Below, piece by piece: positions 1 to 4,969 of a stretch of DNA of 5,923 bases. Below the pieces are notes generated by a model, which was not told the DNA's origin, searched no databases, and worked only from the letters and a program-made list of their open reading frames with translations. Position 1 is the first letter of the stretch. Every line of letters starts with the position of its first letter. A program made the translations under genes and the position numbers. Source of the DNA: Rubrobacter sp. (GTDB lineage: Bacteria; Actinomycetota; Rubrobacteria; Rubrobacterales; Rubrobacteraceae); contig JAFAPF010000206.1 in the NCBI GenBank assembly GCA_019247245.1, positions 1 through 5,923 on the forward strand, given 5' to 3'.

Positions 1-490
<490 letters not shown>

Positions 491-517
491 CTATACTTCT
501 TGTGAAATCACCGCCCT

Positions 518-544
518 TTGGCACTCTCTGGGGAAGAGTGCCAG
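518..544 (-). promoter_or_regulatory. CIRCE operator (HrcA-binding inverted repeat) of groEL
   Basis: The arms TTGGCACTC (518-526) and GAGTGCCAG (536-544) are separated by exactly 9 nt and match the CIRCE consensus TTAGCACTC-N9-GAGTGCTAA. The arms are complementary at 8 of 9 positions. The element lies 51 bp upstream of the groEL start and immediately downstream of its -10 box, so it would form the extreme 5' end of the mRNA. That is the usual position for HrcA repression, released on heat shock. hrcA itself is not in the window. Confidence 0.93.
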
Positions 545-551
545 CTCACAA

Positions 552-580
552 AGTATATTCTGAGTAGAGGTACAATTCAA
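552..580 (-). promoter_or_regulatory. Vegetative sigma70/SigA-type promoter of groEL
   Basis: On the minus strand the -35 box TTGAAT (575-580) is followed by a 17-bp spacer and the -10 box TATACT (552-557). Each hexamer differs from consensus at one or two positions. Transcription should start near 545, just before CIRCE. The -35 box overlaps the putative -10 box (571-576) of the divergent gene on the plus strand, so the two promoters may compete for polymerase. Confidence 0.82.
571..576 (+). promoter_or_regulatory. Putative -10 box of a leaderless promoter for the four-cysteine small protein
   Basis: TACAAT matches TATAAT at 5 of 6 positions and ends 7 nt before the ATG at 584, so transcription would begin at or next to the start codon. 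There is no Shine-Dalgarno site at normal spacing; AGAGG at 566-570 is 13 nt away. No good -35 box is seen at the proper distance, and this call rests on the -10 box and its position. Confidence 0.45.
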
Positions 581-583
581 ACC

Positions 584-859
584 ATGAGCGTATTTCGTCC
601 CGACCGGCTACCGAGCCTAAACCGACTACCAAAGGAACTAGGCCGCGAGGAGCGCTTCTGCGAAGCCTGTGGCGAGCCCAACCTACATATCCTATACCAG
701 GTGCCGAAGAAGGTAATATTCGTGTACTTCAAGGATCACCCCGGCAACGTTCACGCAACGTGCATAAAGTGCGCCTTGAGCACGGTGCTTACCGGGGAGG
801 AGCGTGCCAGAGCGCTCTCGCTGATTAAGGCCCGTACAGAACCCAGCGGGAGCCTTTAG
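584..859 (+). CDS. Small four-cysteine (zinc-ribbon-like) protein, function unknown
   Basis: A 91-residue soluble protein that I do not recognise. It has two Cys pairs, C26-x2-C29-G and C60-x2-C63, 30 residues apart with His35, His52 and His57 between them. This looks like a split zinc-ribbon or other metal-binding knuckle. The intervening segment (QVPKKVIFVYF) is predicted beta strand, the last 30 residues are mostly helical and charged, and there is no signal peptide or membrane segment. The ATG at 584 is preferred over an upstream TTG at 518, because that TTG lies inside CIRCE. Codon use is like the neighbours' (many GC-ending and CTA codons), which supports real coding. The gene is divergent from groEL and convergent with tsaD, ending 17 nt before the tsaD stop. 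A role in DNA or RNA binding is possible but not shown. Confidence 0.68.
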   Translation: MSVFRPDRLPSLNRLPKELGREERFCEACGEPNLHILYQVPKKVIFVYFKDHPGNVHATCIKCALSTVLTGEERARALSLIKARTEPSGSL

Positions 860-876
860 AAGCTAATAGCACCGAA

Positions 877-1863
877 TTAAACGCTTCGAGCGTTGAGGCC
901 AAGGTAGTCCGGATAAGAAACGATGGGAGCAATCGCAGCGGCGGCTCCGATCATGGCGGCGTTATCTGTACATAGCTCGGGTGAGGGTATTACGAGCTTT
1001 ACGCCGAGCCTTTCGCATTCTTCTATCAAAACGCGTCGCAGTGCGGTGTTGGCAGCCACGCCTCCAGCAACGACGGTCGCCGGGGCATCATAGAGTTCTA
1101 CCGTCCGCAGCAACTTGATAGAGAGAGCATCTACCACGGCCGCTTCGTAGCTTGCTGCAAGGTGGGGCAGTTCTTTTCGAACGTCTTTTTCGTCTAGCGC
1201 CTTGAGCCTGTAGAGAAGGCTAGTCTTGAGGCCTGAGAAACTGAAGTCGAGGTTATTCTTTTCTTTGAGGGCCACGGGGAAAGCATAACGTGAAGGATCT
1301 CCGCCCTGCGCAGTCTTGGAGAGGGCCGGGCCACCCGGAAAACCTAGGCCCAGCATGCGGGCGCCTTTATCGAGGGCTTCACCAGCGGCATCGTCGAGGG
1401 TCTGCCCAAGAAGGTTCATACCGCTTTGTGTCACAGAGTAAATGGCGGTATGGCCGCCGGAGGCTACGAGTGCGACGAAGGGTGGCTCGAGGAGCGGATC
1501 GGTTAGGTAGGCAGCGGCAACGTGGCCTTCGAGGTGGTTTACGGGGATTAAAGGGAGCCTATGAGCATATGCCAGACCCTTAGCTGCCGAAAGACCGACG
1601 AGGAGGGCCCCGATCAAACCCGGACACACTGTGACGGCCACGTGGGTCACCTCCTTTAAGGTTACGCCCGCCTCGGCGAGCGCCCTTTGCACTACACCGT
1701 CGAGGCGTTCAAGGTGTGCACGGGAAGCAACCTCGGGAACGACACCGCCGTAGCGTTCATGCTCCTTTTGCGTGTGGACAACATTGGAGAAGGCGCAACG
1801 ACCTGCGGGATCGAGAATGGCAGCACAGGTGTCGTCACAAGAAGTTTCTATAGCCAGGATCAC
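877..1863 (-). CDS. tsaD: tRNA N6-adenosine threonylcarbamoyltransferase TsaD
   Basis: Catalytic subunit (Kae1/Gcp/YgjD family, ASKHA fold) that moves the threonylcarbamoyl group from TC-AMP to A37 of ANN-decoding tRNAs, working with TsaB and TsaE in the cytosol. At 328 residues it is near the usual 330-340. Motifs in order: ETSCDDT (6-12), metal-binding HLEGH (110-114, His110 and His114), SGGHT (135-139), GEALDK, FSFSGLKT, GGVAANTALR, and DNAAMIG with Asp300 as the third metal ligand. The GTG at 1863 is the first possible start after an in-frame TAA and gives the standard M-I-L-A-I-E-T beginning. It has no Shine-Dalgarno site, but TAAAAT lies 6 nt upstream, suggesting a leaderless mRNA. Cys80 stands where the GPGL loop normally begins with Gly. 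The gene is separated from tsaB/tsaE by a divergent small gene, so it is probably transcribed alone. Confidence 0.97.
   Translation of the reverse strand: MILAIETSCDDTCAAILDPAGRCAFSNVVHTQKEHERYGGVVPEVASRAHLERLDGVVQRALAEAGVTLKEVTHVAVTVCPGLIGALLVGLSAAKGLAYAHRLPLIPVNHLEGHVAAAYLTDPLLEPPFVALVASGGHTAIYSVTQSGMNLLGQTLDDAAGEALDKGARMLGLGFPGGPALSKTAQGGDPSRYAFPVALKEKNNLDFSFSGLKTSLLYRLKALDEKDVRKELPHLAASYEAAVVDALSIKLLRTVELYDAPATVVAGGVAANTALRRVLIEECERLGVKLVIPSPELCTDNAAMIGAAAAIAPIVSYPDYLGLNARSV
880..894 (-). terminator. Perfect 6-bp hairpin at the end of tsaD, possible terminator
   Basis: AACGCT and AGCGTT (880-885 and 889-894) form a perfect stem with a 3-nt loop, overlapping the last tsaD codons and stop. 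On the minus strand it is followed by TTTAATT, a weak U-rich run. It sits between two convergent genes, where a terminator is expected, but the stem is short. It could also simply reflect coding sequence. Confidence 0.3.
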
Positions 1864-1869
1864 AACTTT

Positions 1870-1875
1870 ATTTTA
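1870..1875 (-). promoter_or_regulatory. Putative -10 box of a leaderless tsaD promoter
   Basis: TAAAAT on the minus strand matches TATAAT at 5 of 6 positions and ends 6 nt before the GTG start of tsaD, the spacing typical of leaderless actinobacterial genes. No clear -35 hexamer is found 16-19 nt upstream. The box lies at the outer end of one arm of the inverted repeat at 1871-2041. Confidence 0.45.
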
Positions 1876-2041
1876 GCGCTCAGCTGTCAGCCTCTTCTCT
1901 AATCAGCAATCCGCGGCTTTATTCACGCAACCGATGCCAGTCGTGCAAAACTGGTTGCGGTCACAACCTACACTGCGTTCTACCCACGGCCCGTCGTCGG
2001 CTTCTGGGTTGTTGATAAGAGCTAACCGCTGACTGCTAAAC
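1871..2041. repeat. Imperfect long inverted repeat spanning the tsaD / small membrane gene divergent promoter region
   Basis: This entry covers the intergenic region. The outer arm segments are 1871-1891 and 2021-2041; read as reverse complements they agree at 16 of 21 positions. After a 5-nt offset the similarity continues inward: 1897-1912 matches the complement of 2006-2021 at 13 of 16. Each outer segment also contains three 7-nt units: GCTGACA, GCTGAGC, GCTAAAA toward tsaD, and GCTAACC, GCTGACT, GCTAAAC toward the plus-strand gene. Both arms end 8-9 nt before a GTG start codon, so the two divergent genes carry nearly the same upstream sequence. Between the arms lies a shorter dyad (1926-1959). 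No tRNA or ORF is seen here. It could be a duplicated promoter or operator, or a relic of a small palindromic repeat. Confidence 0.6.
1926..1959. repeat. Inner dyad in the divergent intergenic region
   Basis: CGCAACC (1926-1932) and GGTTGCG (1953-1959) are perfect inverted 7-mers. An alternative fold pairs CCAGT (1937-1941) with ACTGG (1950-1954), stacked on CGCAA/TTGCG with a 6-nt bulge. Further copies of the CAACC/GGTTG pentamer occur at 1964-1968 and 2007-2011. Lying between two divergent promoters, it is a candidate regulator-binding site, without direct support. Confidence 0.35.
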
Positions 2042-2042
2042 T
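2037..2042 (+). promoter_or_regulatory. Putative -10 box of a leaderless promoter for the small membrane protein
   Basis: TAAACT fits TANNNT and ends 7 nt before the GTG at 2050, where no Shine-Dalgarno site is present. TTGATA (2012-2017) resembles a -35 box but the spacer would be 19 bp. The box lies at the outer end of the right arm of the inverted repeat, mirroring the tsaD box at 1870-1875. Confidence 0.4.
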
Positions 2043-2049
2043 TAACGAC

Positions 2050-2286
2050 GTGCGTATCTTCTCGCTGTTCTTCATCCTTATCGCGTTGGCGCTGCTGATA
2101 CAGCTTCTAATTTACGTGACGCGGGGTCCGGTCGACCCCGTGATCGCGGGTGTCATCTTCTTTGGCTTTGTAGCCTGCCTAGCGCCAGCCCTCTACCTAC
2201 TCAAACCGTTCGAACGCCCCGAGCAACGCCGGGAGCGCGAGGAGAAGGAACGGCATAGAAAGCCTCCCGAAGATTCTTCCGAGTAG
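2050..2286 (+). CDS. Small two-helix membrane protein with charged C-terminal tail, function unknown
   Basis: A 78-residue protein that I do not recognise. Two hydrophobic segments (about residues 4-24 and 32-52) are joined by a short loop (TRGPVDP) and should form a membrane hairpin. Residues 54-78 are strongly charged (R, K, E) and likely cytosolic, forming a helix or disordered tail. The GTG at 2050 lies 7 nt after TAAACT and has no Shine-Dalgarno site. The clear hydrophobic/charged organisation and the placement between the inverted repeat and the rimI end support a real gene. It is transcribed against all its large neighbours and splits tsaD from tsaE-tsaB-rimI. A membrane adaptor or small-subunit role is possible, but nothing in the sequence shows it. 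Confidence 0.68.
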   Translation: MRIFSLFFILIALALLIQLLIYVTRGPVDPVIAGVIFFGFVACLAPALYLLKPFERPEQRREREEKERHRKPPEDSSE

Positions 2287-2310
2287 GGCACGCTACTACT
2301 GGTGCTACTC
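2281..2310. terminator. Bulged hairpin between convergent genes, possible transcription end
   Basis: GAGTAG (2281-2286) pairs with CTACTC (2305-2310). After a 2-nt GG bulge, CAC pairs with GTG, giving nine base pairs around a 10-nt loop. It overlaps the stop codon of the small membrane gene and lies 12 bp from the rimI stop. There is no U-run on either side, so if it ends transcription it is not a classical intrinsic terminator. Confidence 0.3.
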
Positions 2311-2322
2311 TGGCATCCGCAG

Positions 2323-2772
2323 CTATTGTGTCGAGTGTAGATCGAGGGTCAGTAGAAGCACATCCTCGCCACCATAGTAACCGGGACGAATGCCGGTTTG
2401 AACGAAACCCAGGGAGCTATAGAGAGCCCAAGCCTCCAGGTTGTTAGGGCGCACCTCCAGATAGGCATGATGAGCGCTTACGGAGACCGGGTGGACGAGG
2501 GCGGCTTTTAGTAGAACCCGGGCGAAGCCCTGCTGTCGTCGACTCGGGTGCACCGCGAGCGTCATTACGTGTATCTCGTCTACGATCCGCTTTATGCCGA
2601 TGTGGCCGGAGATGACGTCGCCTTCCGCGAGAACCATGTATAGGCTAAGCGGGCTATTCAGCTCCTCGCGCCAGGTGGCTTCGCTCCACGGCCGGGGAAG
2701 GCTCCGACGGTCGATCTCCATCACCATCGGGAGGTCCGCTGGGCGCATCGGACGCAAGAGTGGTTCCGTCAA
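2323..2772 (-). CDS. rimI: GNAT acetyltransferase RimI (ribosomal protein S18 / protein N-terminal alanine acetyltransferase)
   Basis: Cytosolic N-alpha-acetyltransferase of the GNAT fold. In E. coli the target is the N-terminal Ala of ribosomal protein S18; broader substrates are known in other bacteria. Seen here from a TTG at 2772 (149 residues): the family signatures PWS (28-30) and MTLAVHP (70-76), the acetyl-CoA pyrophosphate loop R-R-Q-Q-G-F-A (78-84), LEVRPNN (105-111) with the probable catalytic Glu106, and ALYSSLGF (116-123) with the proton donor Tyr118. The TTG at 2772 is chosen because GGAG lies 6 nt upstream and the start forms a TTGA overlap with the tsaB stop. An upstream TTG at 2784 would add four residues. 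The gene is last in the operon, after tsaE and tsaB, the usual place for rimI. Confidence 0.93.
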   Translation of the reverse strand: MTEPLLRPMRPADLPMVMEIDRRSLPRPWSEATWREELNSPLSLYMVLAEGDVISGHIGIKRIVDEIHVMTLAVHPSRRQQGFARVLLKAALVHPVSVSAHHAYLEVRPNNLEAWALYSSLGFVQTGIRPGYYGGEDVLLLTLDLHSTQ

Positions 2773-3500
2773 CGCCTGCTCCAAGGGTTGAGATCCCGGC
2801 GTACTTCGGCGTCCGGCTCGCGGACGTAGAGCGGTACGACCTCCCCCGGCGATACGGGTGTAAAGTCTGCGGAGAGGATGTGCCCTACCGCCGTCACCCT
2901 ATGCAGCCGCGAGGCATCAGGCGGGATGTACCCCAAGGCGGAGAGCTCACTCCTGTACCGTACCGCACCGTCGCCGACGATGAGCATATCCCTCTTCAGA
3001 GAAACGTCCTCCATCAAAAGTTCCTCTGGCGTCACACACAAGATCTCTCCGTGCGTACCATCGTCTGCGAAGTGCTGCGCAAAGACCTGCTGGCGTTTGC
3101 CATCCAGCATGGCGAGAACGAGAGGCTCCTTTGTATCCAGTAAGGTCACGGCGGCGAGGGCGGCAAGAGTTGAATTCTTAGAGAGCATAGCACTGCTTGC
3201 AAGTGAGAGAGAGCGTGCGGTGGCCAAGGCGATACGTATACCGGTAAAGGTACCGGGACCTACACCAGGCAGGATAAGATCTACTTGGTCGAGGTCGATC
3301 CCGGAAAGACTCAAAGCATTGTGTACCGCCGGAAGCAGAGCCTCCGAGGCGCCACGGCCGGGAACGGAGATCTCCGCGAGTATCTCTCCCTCAAGTCTTA
3401 GGCCAGGGAATCTTTTGGCTTTTGGCACAACCTCCTCTTCGGCACGAGCGACGACGGTGGTTACGATGTTTGTCGAGGCATCTAGAGCCAGGATCAACAC
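2769..3500 (-). CDS. tsaB: tRNA threonylcarbamoyladenosine biosynthesis protein TsaB
   Basis: Non-catalytic ASKHA-fold partner (YeaZ) that dimerises with TsaD and is needed for t6A37 synthesis with TsaE. The protein has 243 residues from the GTG at 3500, close to the usual 220-240. It shows I-L-A-L-D-A-S-T (3-10), the signature G-P-G-T-F-T-G-I-R (81-89) followed by ATARSL, AMLDGKRQQVF (130-140) and P-L-Y-V-R (223-227) near the C terminus. The frame stays open further upstream, but that part lies inside tsaE and does not resemble TsaB. The true start is GTG 3500 or TTG 3497, overlapping the tsaE stop by 7 or 4 nt. The TTG choice gives a TTGA overlap like that at the tsaB-rimI junction, and translational coupling is likely. 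Confidence 0.95.
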   Translation of the reverse strand: MLILALDASTNIVTTVVARAEEEVVPKAKRFPGLRLEGEILAEISVPGRGASEALLPAVHNALSLSGIDLDQVDLILPGVGPGTFTGIRIALATARSLSLASSAMLSKNSTLAALAAVTLLDTKEPLVLAMLDGKRQQVFAQHFADDGTHGEILCVTPEELLMEDVSLKRDMLIVGDGAVRYRSELSALGYIPPDASRLHRVTAVGHILSADFTPVSPGEVVPLYVREPDAEVRRDLNPWSRR

Positions 3501-3964
3501 GTAGTCGACCAGAGACGTGCCACTATGGGCCCCGAGAGCCGCACCCGGCGCATAGCCGGTGATCGGTAAAAGACCTCCACGATGCTCGGCTCCTGGAGCA
3601 GCCCGAGCACCGGGTCTGCCCACTCGATGAAAGTTACAGAGCCTGCGTCCAGGTACTCGTCGACGTCCAGCGCGTCGCGCGCGTCCATTCCCTCCAGCCG
3701 ATAGAGGTCCAGATGGTTTATCCTGACGGCGCCCCCGCCTACAGATCCCTCATAACTACGGCCGAACTGGTAGGTAGGGCTTGTCACCGTCTCCCGTACG
3801 TCGAGAGCATGCGCTGCCGCCCGCACGAAGGCTGTCTTGCCGGTTCCAACCTCACCTTTAAGCACGACGATGTCCCCGGCTACGAGATAGGACGACGTCT
3901 TAACGGCGAGCGCTTTGAAGGCGTCCTCGTCCAGATCATCCCACTCAAGAGAGGCACCAGCCAT
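3494..3964 (-). CDS. tsaE: tRNA threonylcarbamoyladenosine biosynthesis ATPase TsaE
   Basis: P-loop ATPase (YjeE) that binds the TsaB-TsaD dimer and resets it between rounds of t6A synthesis. The protein is 156 residues, normal for the family. Motifs: Walker A as G-E-V-G-T-G-K-T (37-44, usually GDLGAGKT), SPTY (62-65), HLDLYRL (84-90) and FIEWAD (112-117), which corresponds to the usual F-x-E-W. The start is ATG 3964, 7 nt after the stop of the preceding glycosylase-like gene. The open frame continues upstream to 4063, but that would overlap the neighbour and has no family similarity. The Shine-Dalgarno site is weak (GGTAGAG). The 3' end overlaps tsaB. Confidence 0.95.
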   Translation of the reverse strand: MAGASLEWDDLDEDAFKALAVKTSSYLVAGDIVVLKGEVGTGKTAFVRAAAHALDVRETVTSPTYQFGRSYEGSVGGGAVRINHLDLYRLEGMDARDALDVDEYLDAGSVTFIEWADPVLGLLQEPSIVEVFYRSPAMRRVRLSGPIVARLWSTTC

Positions 3965-3971
3965 GAAATCT

Positions 3972-4601
3972 CTACCAAAGACCCGGCTGTATGGGTTCGC
4001 GCTCGGCAGCCGGGATGCGAGAGACGTTGAGAGTTCCATAGGTACTCGGGCGTTCCGCAGCAATGAGTTTCGGCAAGCGAGAGAAGTCTGAGACGAGGAG
4101 CGCGCGTTCTGCTGGGGTGTAGAGCGCCCGCACCAGGGAAAGCGTTGGAAAAACGTAGCGGCCGTCGAGTGGGATCACACGGCCCCGGATACGCGAGACG
4201 GATTCCTTGCGCCCGGTGAGCGATTTGCTCGCCAAGTCTCCCAAAGCTACTATCACCTTCGGGTCGACGGCCGCCAGCTGGGCCAAAAGATAAGGCCGAC
4301 AGGCGTTGATCTCCGCCGGCTTCGGGGCCCGACCCTCGGGTGGTTTACACTTGACGAGGGTTGTTAGGTAGACCTTCTCGCGTTCAAGGCCTATGGAAAG
4401 CAAGAGGCGGTCGAGCAGCATGCCTGAAGCGCCGCGGAACGGCTTGCCCTCCCTATCCTCGTTGAAACCCGGCGCTTCACCCACGACAAAGAGCTCGGCA
4501 TTCAAAGGTCCTTCGCCAAAGACGGCCCGCGTTCTAGAGTGACACAGGGTACCGCACCTGCAACACTCCAGGGCCTCCTTCTGCGCCTCGGCGAAGTCCA
4601 T
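3972..4601 (-). CDS. Family 4 (type UDGa) uracil-DNA glycosylase-like iron-sulfur protein with altered HPA/HPS motif
   Basis: A 209-residue member of the UDG superfamily. Family 4 enzymes remove uracil from DNA at the start of base excision repair. Motif 1 is intact: G-E-A-P-G (41-45) with N-E-D following and PFRGASGMLLDRLL. The 4Fe-4S cysteines are present: C13 (or C14) and C16 at the N terminus, C85 in VKCKPPEGR and C101 in INACRPYL. C16 to Arg23 is one residue longer than usual. The striking feature is at residues 151-161, where the expected T-x-H-P-A/S-x-x-L reads T-L-S-L-V-R-A-L, so the His-Pro-Ala motif is Ser155-Leu156-Val157. No frameshift restores it. A roughly 35-residue tail follows the domain. 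ATG 4601 lies 6 nt after the PspC-like stop. Fold assignment is sure; activity is uncertain. Confidence 0.9.
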   Translation of the reverse strand: MDFAEAQKEALECCRCGTLCHSRTRAVFGEGPLNAELFVVGEAPGFNEDREGKPFRGASGMLLDRLLLSIGLEREKVYLTTLVKCKPPEGRAPKPAEINACRPYLLAQLAAVDPKVIVALGDLASKSLTGRKESVSRIRGRVIPLDGRYVFPTLSLVRALYTPAERALLVSDFSRLPKLIAAERPSTYGTLNVSRIPAAEREPIQPGLW

Positions 4602-4607
4602 AAGCTG

Positions 4608-4808
4608 CTAGTAGGCCTCCATCTCGGGCAGAAGGTAACCAAGGAGGATATAGATCAGGATCGTCGCCACAAGGCTAGGGCCAAGGATGAGGATGGCCAG
4701 GATGGCCGTTGCCAACCTTACCACACTAGAGTTCCACCTGAAATGGTGAGCAACACCGCCGCAGACGTCCAAGGCCCAGCGGTCCTTTTTGGCTTGCTTT
4801 ATGCTCAT
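4608..4808 (-). CDS. Minimal PspC-domain membrane protein
   Basis: A 66-residue protein made up almost only of a PspC domain. The signature DVCGGVAHHF (14-23) and SSVVRLA (28-34) match the usual GVCGGLA-x-YF and D-x-x-x-VR. One hydrophobic segment follows (about residues 34-60, perhaps a helical hairpin) and ends in GYLLPE, as in the family. The start is ATG 4808 with GGGAGG 4 nt upstream. PspC-type proteins take part in envelope stress responses in some bacteria, but single-domain copies such as this are mostly uncharacterised, and no pspA or other psp gene is present. It is first in the operon and lies 6 nt before the glycosylase-like gene, with which it probably shares a transcript. Confidence 0.88.
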   Translation of the reverse strand: MSIKQAKKDRWALDVCGGVAHHFRWNSSVVRLATAILAILILGPSLVATILIYILLGYLLPEMEAY

Positions 4809-4856
4809 GCTACCTCCCAGTATCCCGCTAACGACGTTTCATCCGATGGGGCCAAT

Positions 4857-4885
4857 ATTATCCTCGACCTCGTTCCCTTTGTGAA
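4857..4885 (-). promoter_or_regulatory. Promoter of the PspC / glycosylase / tsaE-tsaB-rimI operon
   Basis: On the minus strand, TTCACA (4880-4885) and GATAAT (4857-4862) each match the sigma70 consensus at 5 of 6 positions and have a 17-bp spacer. Transcription would start near 4850, about 40 nt before the ATG of the PspC-like gene. All five downstream genes are within 7 nt of one another or overlap, and no other promoter was evident inside the cluster. Confidence 0.7.
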
Positions 4886-4939
4886 GCTTCGCCAGGCCAA
4901 GCACCGGTCCGAGAAAAGCTGATACAGCAGGCCTTATTC

Positions 4940-4969
4940 GCGGAAGCGTGCATCGTTGCGCTTCGACGC
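4940..4969 (-). terminator. Hairpin at the panC 3' end, weak terminator candidate
   Basis: GCGGAAGCG (4940-4948) pairs with CGCTTC (4959-4964) and, after a 2-nt bulge, CGC (4967-4969): nine base pairs around a 10-nt loop, overlapping the panC stop. No U-run follows directly. A second, very short hairpin (GCTG/CAGC, 4918-4928) is followed on the minus strand by TTTTC. Together they may separate panC from the PspC-led operon. Confidence 0.3.

Noticed and set aside
518..583. Upstream TTG extension of the small four-cysteine protein
   Set aside because: It would translate CIRCE and the groEL promoter; the ATG at 584, with a -10 box 7 nt upstream, fits better.
1290..1583. Open frame on the plus strand opposite tsaD
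   Set aside because: It is an Arg/Gly-rich antisense shadow of conserved tsaD sequence with no ribosome-binding site.
1864..2049. tRNA or other structured RNA gene in the divergent intergenic region
   Set aside because: Hairpins are present, but no cloverleaf, T-loop sequence or CCA-end pattern was found; the structure is better explained by the inverted repeat and promoters.
2878..3504. Open frame of 208 codons on the plus strand opposite tsaB
   Set aside because: It lies wholly antisense to a well-supported tsaB, has no family similarity, and is rich in Ser and Arg as expected for a shadow frame.
3501..3623. N-terminal extension of TsaB
   Set aside because: The extra residues are read from inside tsaE, are rich in Gly and Ala, and precede the standard I-L-A-L-D-x-S-T beginning.
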